A DNA stretch of 64,000 nucleotides from Streptosporangiaceae bacterium (GTDB lineage Bacteria; Actinomycetota; Actinomycetes; Streptosporangiales; Streptosporangiaceae): assembly GCA_025934375.1 (NCBI GenBank), contig JAICYD010000007.1:1-64000 (forward strand), given 5' to 3'. Positions within the stretch are counted from its first letter, which is position 1; each line of letters opens with the position of its first letter. Below the pieces are notes generated by a model, which was given only the letters and a program-made list of their open reading frames with translations, searched no databases and was not told the origin of the DNA. Of this stretch, positions 50,677 through 60,305 are shown piece after piece. Made by a program: the position numbers and the translations under genes.

Positions 50677-53600
50677 CTACCCGCCCCGCAACGACGTGAG
50701 CACTTCATCGAGGTCGTCCGGCCTGCGCAGTACATCGCGGGCCTTGGAACCTTCGCTGGCCCCGACAATACCGCGACTTTCCAGCAGGTCCATCAGCCGG
50801 CCGGCCTTCGCGAAGCCGACGCGCAGCTTGCGCTGGAGCATCGACGTCGAGCCGAACTGGGTGGTGATGATCAGCTCGGCGGCCTGCACGAGAAGGTCAA
50901 GGTCGTCGCCGATATCGGCGTCGATCTCGCGCGCCTTGTCCGGGGCCGCCGCGACGTCTTCCCGGTACGCCGGCTCAGCCTGCTTCTTGCAGTGCGCGAC
51001 GATGTCGCGGATCTCCTTCTCCGAGACGAAGGCGTTCTGCAGCCGCAGGGGCTTGGACGCCCCCATCGGCAGGAACAGCGCGTCGCCCTGGCCGACCAGC
51101 TTCTCCGCGCCCGGCTGGTCCAAGATGACCCGCGAGTCGGCCAGCGAGGAGGTCGCGAACGCCAGCCGCGACGGCACGTTCGCCTTGATCAGGCCGGTCA
51201 CGACGTCCACGCTTGGGCGCTGGGTGGCCAGCACGAGGTGGATGCCGGCCGCCCGCGCCAGCTGGGTGATCCGGACGATGCTGTCCTCGACGTCGCGGGG
51301 GGCGATCATCATCAAGTCGGCGAGCTCGTCGACGATCGTCACCAGGTAGGGGTAGGGCTCATACACCCGCTCCGAGCCGGGCGGCGGGACCAGCTTCCCG
51401 GCCCGCACCGCCTTGTTGAAGTCGTCCAGGTGCCGGTACCCCGAGGCCGCCAGGTCGTCGTAGCGGCGCTCCATCTCCCCGACCACCCATTCCAGCGCCT
51501 CGGCCGCCTTCTTAGGGCTGGTGATGATCGGCGTGATCAGGTGCGGGATGCCCTCGTAGATGGACAGCTCGACCCGCTTGGGGTCGATCAGGATCATCCG
51601 CACCTCATCCGGAGTGGCCCGCATCAGCACGGAGGTGATGAGCCCGTTGAGGCAAACGCTCTTGCCGCTCCCGGTTGCCCCCGCCACCAGCACGTGCGGC
51701 ATCTTCGCGAGGTTCGCCAAGACGGTGTGCCCCTCGACGTCCTTGCCCAGGCCCACCACCATCGGGTGATGGTCGGCGACCGCCTGCGGGGAGCGCATCA
51801 TGTCGCCAAGCGAGACGATCTCCTTGTCGGCATTCGGGATCTCCACGCCGATCGCGGACTTGCCCGGGATGACCGGGAGGATCCGCACGTCGGCCGACTT
51901 GACCGCGTAGGAGATGTTCTTCGACAGCGCGGTGACCCGCTCGACCTTCACGGCCGGGCCGAGCTCGATCTCATACCGGGTGACCGTCGGCCCCCGGCTG
52001 AACCCGGATACCGTCGCGTCCACGTTGAACTGCTCCAGCACCTCCTGCAGCGCGGCCACGACCACGTCGTTGGCCTTGGTCCGCGACTTCGGCGCCGACC
52101 CCGGCTTCAGCAGCGCGGGCGGCGGCAGGGTGTAGTTGCCGGCCGCGGCGCCGCTCAGGGTGAGCTGCTCACCCGGCTTGAGCGGCCCCTGCGGGTCGAA
52201 CCCCTTGCCGCCGCCAGCGGTTCCGGCCCGGCCGGGCGGGGCGCTGGGGTCGGGGACGCCCGGCGCCACCGGGCCCGCGGCCTCGCCGGCGGAGGCTGGG
52301 CCCGCCGGGTCCTCGAGAGCGCCGGGGTAGGCGCCGGGATCGGCCGCGTCCGGTTCCGCGGGCGCGGCGAAGCCGAGCTCCTCGAGCAGGTCCTCGCTGA
52401 TCCGCGCCGCCCGGGGCGCGCTCCCGGCCGCCGCGCCGGCCCCGCGTCCCGGGTTTCGCCGCCCGCCGAGCACCGGGGTGTCGTAGGGCCGCAGGTGGTC
52501 GCCCGACTCGATGGCCGACGGCCGCAGCCGGATCGCCCGGGGGATCTGACCGCGCCGCGGCTTCGCCTCGCCGAGCTCCTCGTCGTAGTCGTCCTCGTAG
52601 TCGGCGTCCTCGTCGTCGTAGCCGGTCACCGGCTGCCCGTGCCCGAACAACTGCCGGAACTCCCCCAGCCGCTGCGGGATCTGGTGCACCGGGGTGCCGG
52701 TGATCACCAGGACACCGAACCCGGCCACCAGGCCTAGCAGCGGCGTGGCAACCCACGGGGTGACCAAGTGGACCAGCGGGTAGGAGGCGAGGAAGCCCAG
52801 GAACCCGCCGGATGAGCGGATCGCCGCGGCGCCGGCCGTCAGCGCCGGGGTCCCCTTGGCGATGTGCATGAGGCCCAGCCCGCCGATGCCGAACGCCGCC
52901 CAGCCGATCGCCACCTGCGCGGCCGGGGAGTCGTGATCGGGATGGCGCAGGTACCGCCACGCCAGCAGCAGCGCCACCAGCGGGACCGTGAACGCCAGGT
53001 CCCCGAAGACGCTGCTGGTCCCGAGGTAGATCCCCCGCCCGACGGCATTGTGCATGCGCATCCACACGCCGGCCGCGAGCAGGATCGCCGTCCCTAGCCA
53101 GAACAGCCCGACGCCATCGCGCTGGTGATCGGGATGCAGGTCCTGGGCACTGCGCCCGACCCGGCGGACCGTGAACCCGAGCACGCCGGCCACGAGCATC
53201 CACCCCGCAGAGGCCGACCGGACGGTCCATCCCGCCAAGATCACCAGCGGGTCGCTGGACCGGGCCGCCTTCGCCGGTGCCGACTGGCCCCGGGTTGCCT
53301 TCGATGATGCTGACCTCGACGATGACCCCGACCGCCCGCCGCCCCCGCCCTTACGGCCCGAACCGCCCTTGGCGCCACCGCCCTTGGCAGCACCGCCCTT
53401 GGCAGCACCGCCGCGCCCCGATCCGCCCCGGCCCGCGCCCCCGGACCCGCGCCCGGCGCCCGAGCGAGGGCCGCCACTTCCGCCGCCGCCGCTCCCGCCG
53501 GAGCGGGACCCAGCGGACCGGGAGCGCCCCGTCTGGCCCCCGCTTGCCCGGCCGCCGCCAGAGCCCGCCGCGCCTGATCGGCCGCCGGCGGGACCGCTGC

Positions 53601-53859
53601 CCATGCTCGCGCTGGCGCGCGGAGCCGGCGACCCGGCCCCAGCCCGCGACCGCGGCTGCGCTCGGGCCCCCCGGCCGAGGTCGCCCGCGGCGCGGGACGC
53701 GGCACCCCCGCCACCGCGGGGGTAGTCCGTCCCGCCCGTCATTCCCGGCGGGTCATCGTCGAGGATCTCGTAGAAGTCGTCGTCAGCATCGGCCTGCCCG
53801 CCTCGCGAGCGGGCAGTGCCCCTTGGAAGCGAGCCGCCCCTGGGCGCACGGGTAGCCAT
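50677..53859 (-). CDS. ftsK: DNA translocase FtsK
   Basis: 1060 aa from ATG 53859 ([11 protein letters not shown]); the frame stays open 190 codons upstream through the divergent gene region, without conservation. A Gly/Ser/Lys/Arg-rich N-terminal head (about 60-190) precedes four or five membrane helices (about 200-370). An acidic linker ([18 protein letters not shown]) follows, then the alpha/beta motor with Walker [14 protein letters not shown] (about 727), Walker [14 protein letters not shown], and the gamma winged helix ([35 protein letters not shown]) that reads KOPS sites. It pumps DNA through the septum and activates dimer resolution. Confidence 0.96.
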   Translation of the reverse strand: MATRAPRGGSLPRGTARSRGGQADADDDFYEILDDDPPGMTGGTDYPRGGGGAASRAAGDLGRGARAQPRSRAGAGSPAPRASASMGSGPAGGRSGAAGSGGGRASGGQTGRSRSAGSRSGGSGGGGSGGPRSGAGRGSGGAGRGGSGRGGAAKGGAAKGGGAKGGSGRKGGGGGRSGSSSRSASSKATRGQSAPAKAARSSDPLVILAGWTVRSASAGWMLVAGVLGFTVRRVGRSAQDLHPDHQRDGVGLFWLGTAILLAAGVWMRMHNAVGRGIYLGTSSVFGDLAFTVPLVALLLAWRYLRHPDHDSPAAQVAIGWAAFGIGGLGLMHIAKGTPALTAGAAAIRSSGGFLGFLASYPLVHLVTPWVATPLLGLVAGFGVLVITGTPVHQIPQRLGEFRQLFGHGQPVTGYDDEDADYEDDYDEELGEAKPRRGQIPRAIRLRPSAIESGDHLRPYDTPVLGGRRNPGRGAGAAAGSAPRAARISEDLLEELGFAAPAEPDAADPGAYPGALEDPAGPASAGEAAGPVAPGVPDPSAPPGRAGTAGGGKGFDPQGPLKPGEQLTLSGAAAGNYTLPPPALLKPGSAPKSRTKANDVVVAALQEVLEQFNVDATVSGFSRGPTVTRYEIELGPAVKVERVTALSKNISYAVKSADVRILPVIPGKSAIGVEIPNADKEIVSLGDMMRSPQAVADHHPMVVGLGKDVEGHTVLANLAKMPHVLVAGATGSGKSVCLNGLITSVLMRATPDEVRMILIDPKRVELSIYEGIPHLITPIITSPKKAAEALEWVVGEMERRYDDLAASGYRHLDDFNKAVRAGKLVPPPGSERVYEPYPYLVTIVDELADLMMIAPRDVEDSIVRITQLARAAGIHLVLATQRPSVDVVTGLIKANVPSRLAFATSSLADSRVILDQPGAEKLVGQGDALFLPMGASKPLRLQNAFVSEKEIRDIVAHCKKQAEPAYREDVAAAPDKAREIDADIGDDLDLLVQAAELIITTQFGSTSMLQRKLRVGFAKAGRLMDLLESRGIVGASEGSKARDVLRRPDDLDEVLTSLRGG

Positions 53860-54016
53860 GATGACAAACGTAGCGAGGACCCTCGCCGTCACCCAGCACG
53901 CCGCGTGCGCCGGCGTGTCGGCGGGCGGCCAATCGCGCGGCCCCCAGCGCGGCTTGCGCGCTAGCTTACGAGCGGGGACGCTTGCCTTACCAGCCACCAG
54001 CAACGGGGAGTAGCGA

Positions 54017-54601
54017 GTGCGCCAGCGGATGCTCACCAGGAAGGCCCTCGTCGCCGCGCGCCAGTCGGCGGCGGGCACGGCGGCCTCCCTCGGCGCGGCC
54101 GCCGTCCTCGGCGCCGCGGTCCTGGTCGCGGGCACATCCGTCCCGGCCTGCGCTGGCAGTTGCCCGGCGGGCACCCCGCTGCTGGAGCCCCAGGCGTACG
54201 CGAAGTTCGCCAGCCCGGCCGTTGGGCTGCGGTTCGCCCGCGGCCTGTTCGCCGGGGTGGCGCTGCCGCCGGGCGCGCGACCGGCCGCCGCCCCGCCGGA
54301 GCTGCGCATCCCGCCGGGCTGGGGCCTGACCCCGTCCTCCGATGTGGGCCAGGTCTGGCAGGTGCCGCTGCCGGCCGTGGCCGTGGGCGGGTTCTTCGCC
54401 CAGCACCCGCCGCGCGGCACCGTGATCGCCACCTACCGCGCCGGCCGCGGCGTCCCGGTCAGCGCCATCACCGTGTCGGCGATGTACTACCAGGCATTGT
54501 CGGCCCCGGCGGCATTGACCGGTGGCCAGGTGGTGATCGTGGTGGACCCGGCCGGCGCCAACCGTACGTTCATCCGCATCGACGCCCAGGCGGTGCTGTG
54601 A
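54017..54601 (+). CDS. Exported protein of unknown function
   Basis: 194 aa, GTG start with GGGGAG 6 bp upstream. A basic N-terminus and a hydrophobic segment ([23 protein letters not shown], about 24-47) form a signal peptide. The mature part has a CAGSC pair close to the cleavage site, [34 protein letters not shown], and an ordered C-terminal strand pattern [14 protein letters not shown]-like to [27 protein letters not shown] do not recognise a family. Divergent from ftsK and convergent with the acetyltransferase gene. Confidence 0.7.
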   Translation: MRQRMLTRKALVAARQSAAGTAASLGAAAVLGAAVLVAGTSVPACAGSCPAGTPLLEPQAYAKFASPAVGLRFARGLFAGVALPPGARPAAAPPELRIPPGWGLTPSSDVGQVWQVPLPAVAVGGFFAQHPPRGTVIATYRAGRGVPVSAITVSAMYYQALSAPAALTGGQVVIVVDPAGANRTFIRIDAQAVL

Positions 54602-54611
54602 GGCGCCCCCG

Positions 54612-55421
54612 TTAGGCGGCCGGGGCGACCCGGTAGTGGTAGCGGTGGGAGTAGGTGAAGCCGCAGCGCTGGTACATGGCCTGGGCGGCCGCGTTGTCGA
54701 CCTCGACCTGCAGGAACACGCGCTGGGCGCCCCTGCTGGCAGCCTGCTCGCAGAGCGCCCGGGTGATCATCGTGCCCAGTCCCCGCCGTCGGCGAGCCGC
54801 CGATACCTCCACGGCGGTGATCCCGGCCCAGCCGCCGCCCACCGACAGGCGGGCGATCGCGATCGGCGCGCCCGCCTCATCCCGGACGCTCGCGAAGCCC
54901 TGCCACGGCGCGGACAGCAGCAGGGTCCGCGCGATGGCCGGGAGCTCCCGGCCCCGGTAGTGGTACATGGCCAGCCACGCGTCGTCCGGCTCGGCGTCTA
55001 TCCGCAGCGTGGCCCCGGACGGCAGCGTGGCCCCGGACTGCAGTGCGGTTCCGGACGGCCCGGACCGCGGCCCGCGGGCCGCGCCGGCCCCACCGACCAT
55101 GACGAAGGCCGGGCCGGAGCGGGTCGGCCAGGACCGCCCGGCGAGGAAGGAATCGACAGGGCCGCCGTCCCCGGCCAGGGGCACGGGCACGGCGATCATC
55201 GGGGGAAGGCCGCGGGCACGGTACCAGCCGGTGACCACCGCGAGGGCATCGGCCAGCGGGATCCCGGGATCCCCGACGGCCAGCGCGGAGTTGGCGCGGC
55301 CGGTGAACCCGTCGGCGGCGCGCAGCAGCCAGTCGCCCAGGCGCTCCTCGCGCGTTCCCCGCCAGTGGCCGGCCGCGATCAGCTCCAGCTGGGAGATCAC
55401 CGGGTCCGCGCCCGGCCTCAC
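54612..55421 (-). CDS. GNAT-family N-acetyltransferase
   Basis: 269 aa from a GTG at 55421 that overlaps the bioB stop (GTGA); a GTG at 55397 ([11 protein letters not shown]) is the alternative. The N-terminal domain ([35 protein letters not shown]) resembles the Rv0428c/cg3035-type two-domain acetyltransferases. The C-terminal GNAT fold carries the acetyl-CoA loop [14 protein letters not shown] (R-x-x-G-x-G) and [27 protein letters not shown] hexapeptide repeat (three 18-bp units) sits in the middle. Substrate unknown. Translationally coupled to bioB, though no link to biotin is evident. Confidence 0.88.
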   Translation of the reverse strand: MRPGADPVISQLELIAAGHWRGTREERLGDWLLRAADGFTGRANSALAVGDPGIPLADALAVVTGWYRARGLPPMIAVPVPLAGDGGPVDSFLAGRSWPTRSGPAFVMVGGAGAARGPRSGPSGTALQSGATLPSGATLRIDAEPDDAWLAMYHYRGRELPAIARTLLLSAPWQGFASVRDEAGAPIAIARLSVGGGWAGITAVEVSAARRRRGLGTMITRALCEQAASRGAQRVFLQVEVDNAAAQAMYQRCGFTYSHRYHYRVAPAA

Positions 55422-56491
55422 GCGTTGGCGGGAAGATCGGTGCCCGCGCCGCGGTGGCGGGTGCGGACCTGGGCGGGGCCATGGCTCGCGCGGTGCGCGG
55501 GAAGGGTCTGCTCGGCGGCGCCCTCGACGGTGAAGCCGGCGTCGGCGATCATCTCCAGGTCGGCCTGCCCGGCCTGGCCCTCGGAGGTCAGGTAGTCGCC
55601 AAGGAAGATCGAGTTGGCGATGTGCAGCGCCAGCGGCTGCAGCGTCCGCAGGTGGATCTCCCGGCCGCCGGCGATGCGGACCTCCGCGTCCGGGCAGGTG
55701 AAGCGGACCATGGCCAGTATGCGCAGGCAGCGCTGCGGCGTGAGGGTCCACGTTCCGGCCAGCGGGGTGCCCTCGAACGGGATCAGGAAGTTGACCGGCA
55801 CCGAGTCGGGGTCCAGGGCGCGCAGGGCGAAGGCCACGTCGACCAGGTCCTCATCGGTTTCCCCCATGCCGGCGATGAGGCCCGAGCAAGCTGATAGCCC
55901 CGCGTCACGGGCCTTGCCGACGGTGGCGACGCGGTCGGCGTACTCGTGGGTGGCGCAGATCTCGGCGTAGTGACCGCCGGAGGTGTTCAGGTTGTGGTTA
56001 TAGGCCGTCGTGCCGGCCGCCGCCAGCCGCTCGGCCTGCCCGTCGGTGAGGATGCCCAGGCAGGCGCAGACCTCGATGCCGGGGTGCTCAGCCTTGAGCC
56101 CCCCGATGGTCGAGCAGACGCGATCGATGTCGCGGTCGGTCGGCCCGCGGCCGCTGGCGACCAGGCAGACCCGCTTGGCGCCGGCTCGCACTCCCGCCTC
56201 GGCGGCCTTGCTGACCTCGGCGGACTTCAGCCAGGTGTACTTGAGCACGTCGGCGGCCGATCCGAGGCGCTGCGAGCAGTACGAGCAGTCCTCCGGGCAC
56301 AGCCCGCTCTTGACGTTGACGAGGTAGTTCAGCTTGACCCGGCGGCCGAAGAACTCACGGCGGACCCGGAACGCGGCGGCGACCACGTCCATCAGCTCGT
56401 CGTCGCCGCTGGCCAGCACCGCCAGCGCCTCCTCGCGGGTCAGCAGCTCTCGGCGGATCGCCTTGTCGGCGAGGAGGGCAAGCCAGGTCAT
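55418..56491 (-). CDS. bioB: Biotin synthase
   Basis: 357 aa from ATG 56491 ([15 protein letters not shown]). Radical-SAM enzyme that inserts sulphur into dethiobiotin. The SAM cluster is [10 protein letters not shown] (about 68-75). Other motifs: [70 protein letters not shown] and [36 protein letters not shown]. The last carries the Arg of the auxiliary [2Fe-2S] site. The C-terminal about 40 residues are variable. No other bio genes are in the window. It is followed by an acetyltransferase gene overlapping its stop. Confidence 0.95.
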   Translation of the reverse strand: MTWLALLADKAIRRELLTREEALAVLASGDDELMDVVAAAFRVRREFFGRRVKLNYLVNVKSGLCPEDCSYCSQRLGSAADVLKYTWLKSAEVSKAAEAGVRAGAKRVCLVASGRGPTDRDIDRVCSTIGGLKAEHPGIEVCACLGILTDGQAERLAAAGTTAYNHNLNTSGGHYAEICATHEYADRVATVGKARDAGLSACSGLIAGMGETDEDLVDVAFALRALDPDSVPVNFLIPFEGTPLAGTWTLTPQRCLRILAMVRFTCPDAEVRIAGGREIHLRTLQPLALHIANSIFLGDYLTSEGQAGQADLEMIADAGFTVEGAAEQTLPAHRASHGPAQVRTRHRGAGTDLPANA

Positions 56492-56556
56492 GGTCAGCAA
56501 GGTATCAGCGGGGCCGATAGAGTCGCGAGGCGAGCAGTTTGTGAGGAGTGCCACGC

Positions 56557-57510
56557 ATGCGCATCGCCATCCTTGATGATTACCAGCACGCCGCGCTGGC
56601 CCGCGCGGACTGGGCCTCCCTGGGCGCGCGGGAGGTGACGCCGTTCCACGGGCACATCCCGGACACCGCCGGCCTGGTGGCCCAGCTGCGCCGGTTCGAC
56701 GTCATCGTCGCCATGCGCGAGCGCACCCCGTTCACGGCCGAGCGGTTCCGGCTGCTGCCCGGCCTGCGGCTGCTGGTGACGACGGGGATGGCCAACGCCG
56801 CGATCGACCTGGACGCCGCGCGCGCGGCAGGGGTCACGGTGTGCGGGACGCGGGGCAGCGGCTCGGCGACCGCCGAGCTGACCTGGGCGCTGATCTTGTC
56901 GCTGGCCCGGCACGTGCCCGCCGAGGACGCCGCGATACGCGACGGCGGCTGGCAGCACACGGTGGGCTTCGGGCTGCGCGGCCGTGTGCTGGGCGTGGTC
57001 GGCCTGGGGCACCTGGGCAGGCAGGTGGCGGCGGTCGGCAGCGCGTTCGGCATGGAGGTGCTCGCGTGGAGCCAGCACCTCACGGCACCAGCGGCGGCCG
57101 CCGCCGGCGTGACCGCGGTGACCAAGGACGAGCTCTTCGACGCCGCCGACATCGTGACGATCCACTACAAGCTCAGCCCGCGTTCGGAGGGCATCGTGGG
57201 GGCACGCGAGATCGGGCTCATGAAACCCACGGCGTACCTGGTCAACACCTCGCGCGGGCCGCTCGTTGACACCGACGCGCTGCTGGCCGCGCTGACCTCC
57301 GGCGCCATCGCCGGCGCGGCGCTTGACGTCTATGATGAGGAACCGCTGCCAGGGGGACATCCGCTACGGAACGCGCCGCGGACGGTGCTCACGCCGCATA
57401 TCGGGTATGTCACCGATGACGGGTACCGCGTGTTCTACGGCGAGGCGGTCGAGGACATCGCCGCGTTCGCGGCCGGACACCCGGTACGGCTACTGGCCGC
57501 GCCCGCGTAG
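56557..57510 (+). CDS. D-2-hydroxyacid dehydrogenase (NAD-dependent)
   Basis: 317 aa from ATG 56557, with GAGGAG 8 bp upstream. Rossmann NAD motif [16 protein letters not shown] (about 148-163). Catalytic Arg in [12 protein letters not shown], Glu in [14 protein letters not shown], and His in [17 protein letters not shown]. It belongs to the phosphoglycerate/glyoxylate-hydroxypyruvate reductase-like group. The N-terminus [23 protein letters not shown] is the form often annotated as hydroxypyruvate reductase-like, but the substrate is not determined. Divergent from bioB (65 bp between starts) and followed by an AT-rich gap of 87 bp. Confidence 0.92.
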   Translation: MRIAILDDYQHAALARADWASLGAREVTPFHGHIPDTAGLVAQLRRFDVIVAMRERTPFTAERFRLLPGLRLLVTTGMANAAIDLDAARAAGVTVCGTRGSGSATAELTWALILSLARHVPAEDAAIRDGGWQHTVGFGLRGRVLGVVGLGHLGRQVAAVGSAFGMEVLAWSQHLTAPAAAAAGVTAVTKDELFDAADIVTIHYKLSPRSEGIVGAREIGLMKPTAYLVNTSRGPLVDTDALLAALTSGAIAGAALDVYDEEPLPGGHPLRNAPRTVLTPHIGYVTDDGYRVFYGEAVEDIAAFAAGHPVRLLAAPA

Positions 57511-57597
57511 AAAAAAGACTATTCCTACTACTTAAGTTGACTATACGGCGCTGACCGTGGTCTCCTAGAGATAGACGAGCGTGACGGGAGGAAGTCG

Positions 57598-58719
57598 ATG
57601 CGGCCCCGCGACCTGCTGACGGACGCCCTCCTCGGGCGGCTGCGCGGCAGCGACGGCGCCGACCCGCCGGCGCTCACCCGCGACATCACGCGGCTGCGCG
57701 ACGCCGGCTACCTGTCGGTCACGCTGCCGCCCGAGCTCGGCGGCCTGGGCTGCACGCTGCGCCAGGCGGCCTGCGGGCAGCGGCGCCTGGCGGGCGTGGC
57801 CCCGCGGACGGCGCTCGCGATCAGCGCGCACCTGTACTGGACGGGAGCGGCCGCCGACGCTTACCGGTCCGGCGACGCGTCGGTGAAGTGGATCTTGCTG
57901 GAGGCGGCGCGGGGGGCGCTGTTCGGCGGCGGCCACGGGGAGCCCGGCAACGACCTCAAGCTCGCCGCGCCGGACTCCCGCTGCGACCCGGCCGGGGAGA
58001 GCGGGTACCGGTTCCGCGACCCCGGCACCGCGCTCGCCAGCGTCACCCCGCACTGGGACTGGCTGGCGGTACACGCCCTGACGCTGCTATCTCCCGGGGG
58101 GGCGACCCCCCGTACCCCCCGGGAGTCTCCCGGGGGGGCGAACGGAGTATCCCCCCGTACCCCCCGCGAGTCTCCCGGGGAGGCGAACGAACCCCGGGGC
58201 CACCAGGCCGTGCTCGCCTTCGCCGGGCGGGGGGCGCGATGTACCCCCGCCTACCGGGTGGTCCGCGTGCTGCCGCCCGGCGTCCCGTCCGACGTGTTCA
58301 CCGCGAGCGCGATCGGCTGGGGCTGCTCACTGCTGGCCAGCGTGGAGTTCGCCGCCGCCCGGCAGGCGTTCCGGCGGGCCGTGGCCCTCACCGGGGCGCT
58401 CGGCGACGGATACTCCGCCCAGCCGACGGCCGCCTGCCCCCACCCCGCCCCGCGGGCCGGCAACCCGCTGGACCGCTGGCCGGTCGCCGAGGCCAGCTTG
58501 CGGCTGGACGCGCTCAAGGCGCGCATCGCCGAGGTCACCCACCCCTGGCCGCTCGTTCCCGAGCCCGGCCCTGACGTCGGCGGGCAGCAGCTCATCGCCA
58601 TCTTCGCCATGCGGCACGAGGTCGCCGAGGGCGCCGCCCGGGTGCGGGCCCTCAGCGCCTCCGTCACCGGCGCGGCCGGCGCGACGCCGGCGCCGCGGTC
58701 GGCGGCCAGTCCCGCCTAA
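57598..58719 (+). CDS. Acyl-CoA dehydrogenase-like protein, divergent
   Basis: 373 aa. The N-terminal helical domain has LRDAGYLSVTLPPELGGLGCTLRQAA and LAISAHLYWTG. The FAD-binding part has GALFGGGHGEPGNDLK, similar to the flavin loop of acyl-CoA dehydrogenases. The C-terminal helices (ASVEFAAARQAFRRAVALTGALG and LRLDALKARIAEV) are short. I see no clear catalytic Glu, so activity is doubtful. A tandem triple copy of the GC-rich element ([35 protein letters not shown]) interrupts the middle domain. GGGAGG stands 8 bp before the ATG. Function unproven. Confidence 0.75.
   Translation: MRPRDLLTDALLGRLRGSDGADPPALTRDITRLRDAGYLSVTLPPELGGLGCTLRQAACGQRRLAGVAPRTALAISAHLYWTGAAADAYRSGDASVKWILLEAARGALFGGGHGEPGNDLKLAAPDSRCDPAGESGYRFRDPGTALASVTPHWDWLAVHALTLLSPGGATPRTPRESPGGANGVSPRTPRESPGEANEPRGHQAVLAFAGRGARCTPAYRVVRVLPPGVPSDVFTASAIGWGCSLLASVEFAAARQAFRRAVALTGALGDGYSAQPTAACPHPAPRAGNPLDRWPVAEASLRLDALKARIAEVTHPWPLVPEPGPDVGGQQLIAIFAMRHEVAEGAARVRALSASVTGAAGATPAPRSAASPA
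58089..58200. repeat. GC-rich dispersed element, three tandem copies
   Basis: Three units start TCTCCCGGGG. Unit 2 contains GGGGGGCGAACGGAGTATC and CCCCCGTACCCCCCGCGAG. Unit 1 lacks the AACGGAGTAT part, and unit 3 lacks the right half. The in-frame product is a Pro/Gly/Arg-rich loop. Confidence 0.85.
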
Positions 58720-58740
58720 TGCGCGAGCAGGGCACGCCGG

Positions 58741-59334
58741 CTAGCGCGCCCAGCCGCGATCGCGCGCCCAGCGCGGGTGGCGGCCGGAGGCGGCCAGCGC
58801 CTGGTCCAGCGCGGAAGCGTCCGGCGGGACCACGATCGGTTCCGCGAACCCCTGGTACTGCCGGAACAGCTCGGCGTTGGCCTCCACGGCGGATGCCACG
58901 ACCCGCGCGGTGGCATCCGGCAAGGCGTACGCCTGCCCGGTGGCGACCGCGAGGTCCCAGGCGTGCAGCACCATGTCCATGAGGTTCATGGCGGCGACGT
59001 CGGCGGCCTCCATCGGCGTCCCCATGACGTCGAGCTTGCGCTCCCAGGCGGCCGGGTCGGCCCAGGCCGCCAGCGCCCGGTCCAGCTGCTCACGGTACCG
59101 GACGGCGAAGTCCGCGGCCGCGGCGAAGTCGGTGTTCATGAGCTCGTCGGCCACCGACTCCCCGTGCGCCCGCCGCTCCAGCGAGTACGACGTCCACAAG
59201 ATGAGGTGGTTCATCAGCGCGCGCACGTCCCAGTCGGTGCACGGGGTTGGCCCGTCGAACTGGTCCGGCGAGACCCCGGAGACCACGCGCGCGGCCGCGT
59301 CAGCGGCCTCGGTCAGCTGAGGATGCAGGTTCAT
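58741..59334 (-). CDS. TIGR03086-family (DinB/mycothiol-type) protein
   Basis: 197 aa from ATG 59334 (MNLHPQLTEAADAAARVV), at which homology begins. Conserved features are FDGPTPCTDWDVRALMNHLILWTSYS (metal-binding His), FAVRYREQLDRALAAWADPAAWE, and MNLMDMVLHAWDLAVATGQ with a second His; these form the DinB-like four-helix metal site. The family belongs with mycothiol-dependent maleylpyruvate isomerase N-domains, and the actual reaction is unknown. Convergent with the acyl-CoA dehydrogenase-like gene, divergent from the AraC regulator (73 bp). Confidence 0.88.
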   Translation of the reverse strand: MNLHPQLTEAADAAARVVSGVSPDQFDGPTPCTDWDVRALMNHLILWTSYSLERRAHGESVADELMNTDFAAAADFAVRYREQLDRALAAWADPAAWERKLDVMGTPMEAADVAAMNLMDMVLHAWDLAVATGQAYALPDATARVVASAVEANAELFRQYQGFAEPIVVPPDASALDQALAASGRHPRWARDRGWAR

Positions 59335-59407
59335 GAGGACAGACGGTAGCCACTGCCTGGCGAGCCGTCTTGAACAAACCCGACAGCGCATCAGGCATGC
59401 TTAGACC

Positions 59408-60202
59408 GTGGAAGGAACCGAGGGCGTGCGCGGGGTGCTGCGCCCGGACGGTGCCGCGGGCCGGTTCACGCTGGCCCGTCACCCCCCGGACGGCGACCTC
59501 GCGCCGTTCGTCGACTACTACTGGATCGTCCGCTGGGACCTAGGCGAAGAGCCGCCCTACGAGCAGTCGATCCTGCCGCACCCGTGCGTCCACCTGGCCT
59601 TCGAGGCCGGCGGGGCAGCCGTCTACGGCATCGACACCAAGATCTTCACCCGCCGCCTCACCGGCCAGGGGAAGGTCCTCGGGGTCCGGTTCCGGCCTGG
59701 CTGCTTCCGCCCCTTCAGCCCCAGGGCCATTTCTCGCCTCAACGACACCGTGGTTCCCGCTGCTTCCCTCCTTGGCCGCGGCGTGGCATCCGCCAACGAG
59801 GCGGTCATGGCCGCGGGCACCGACGAGGAGATGATCAGCGTCGCCGCCGGGCTGCTGCGCGAGATCCGCCCGCCCCGGGACCGCGTCGCCGAGCAGGTGG
59901 CCGCCATGGTGGAGCGCATCTCCGCCGACCTGGGGATACGCCGGGTCGCGGACCTGACGGAGGCGTTCGGCTGGCCCGAGCGCAAGCTGCAGCGGGTGTT
60001 CAGCGAGTACGTGGGCGTCTCCCCCAAGTGGGTCATGCGGCGCGCGCGGCTGCACGAGGCCGCGCTGCGCGCCAGCTCCGGCGAGGCGGTCGACTGGGCC
60101 ACGCTGGCGAAAGACCTCGGCTACGCCGACCAGTCGCATCTGACCAGGGATTTCACCACCACGATAGGGACGCCGCCGGCCCGCTACACCGCGTCGGCCT
60201 GA
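59408..60202 (+). CDS. AraC-family transcriptional regulator
   Basis: 264 aa, GTG start. The N-terminal domain of the DUF6597 type (LAPFVDYYWIVRWDLGEEPPYEQSILPHPCVHLAFEAGG and VLGVRFRPGCFRPF) likely binds an effector. The C-terminal double helix-turn-helix reads LGIRRVADLTEAFGWPERKLQRVFSEYVGVSPKWVMRRARLHEA and WATLAKDLGYADQSHLTRDFTTTIGTPPARY. Divergent from the TIGR03086 gene, which may be a target; this pairing of AraC and DinB-like genes is common, but the link is inferred. Confidence 0.9.
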   Translation: MEGTEGVRGVLRPDGAAGRFTLARHPPDGDLAPFVDYYWIVRWDLGEEPPYEQSILPHPCVHLAFEAGGAAVYGIDTKIFTRRLTGQGKVLGVRFRPGCFRPFSPRAISRLNDTVVPAASLLGRGVASANEAVMAAGTDEEMISVAAGLLREIRPPRDRVAEQVAAMVERISADLGIRRVADLTEAFGWPERKLQRVFSEYVGVSPKWVMRRARLHEAALRASSGEAVDWATLAKDLGYADQSHLTRDFTTTIGTPPARYTASA

Positions 60203-60305
60203 CCCGCCGCCGCAGCCCCCATCTAGTCACTCGAGAGCTCTTCCGTCGCCGGCGCATATCCGTCAAACTGCTGTCAGCGACGGCACTCCCACCAGTGAGG
60301 ACATA

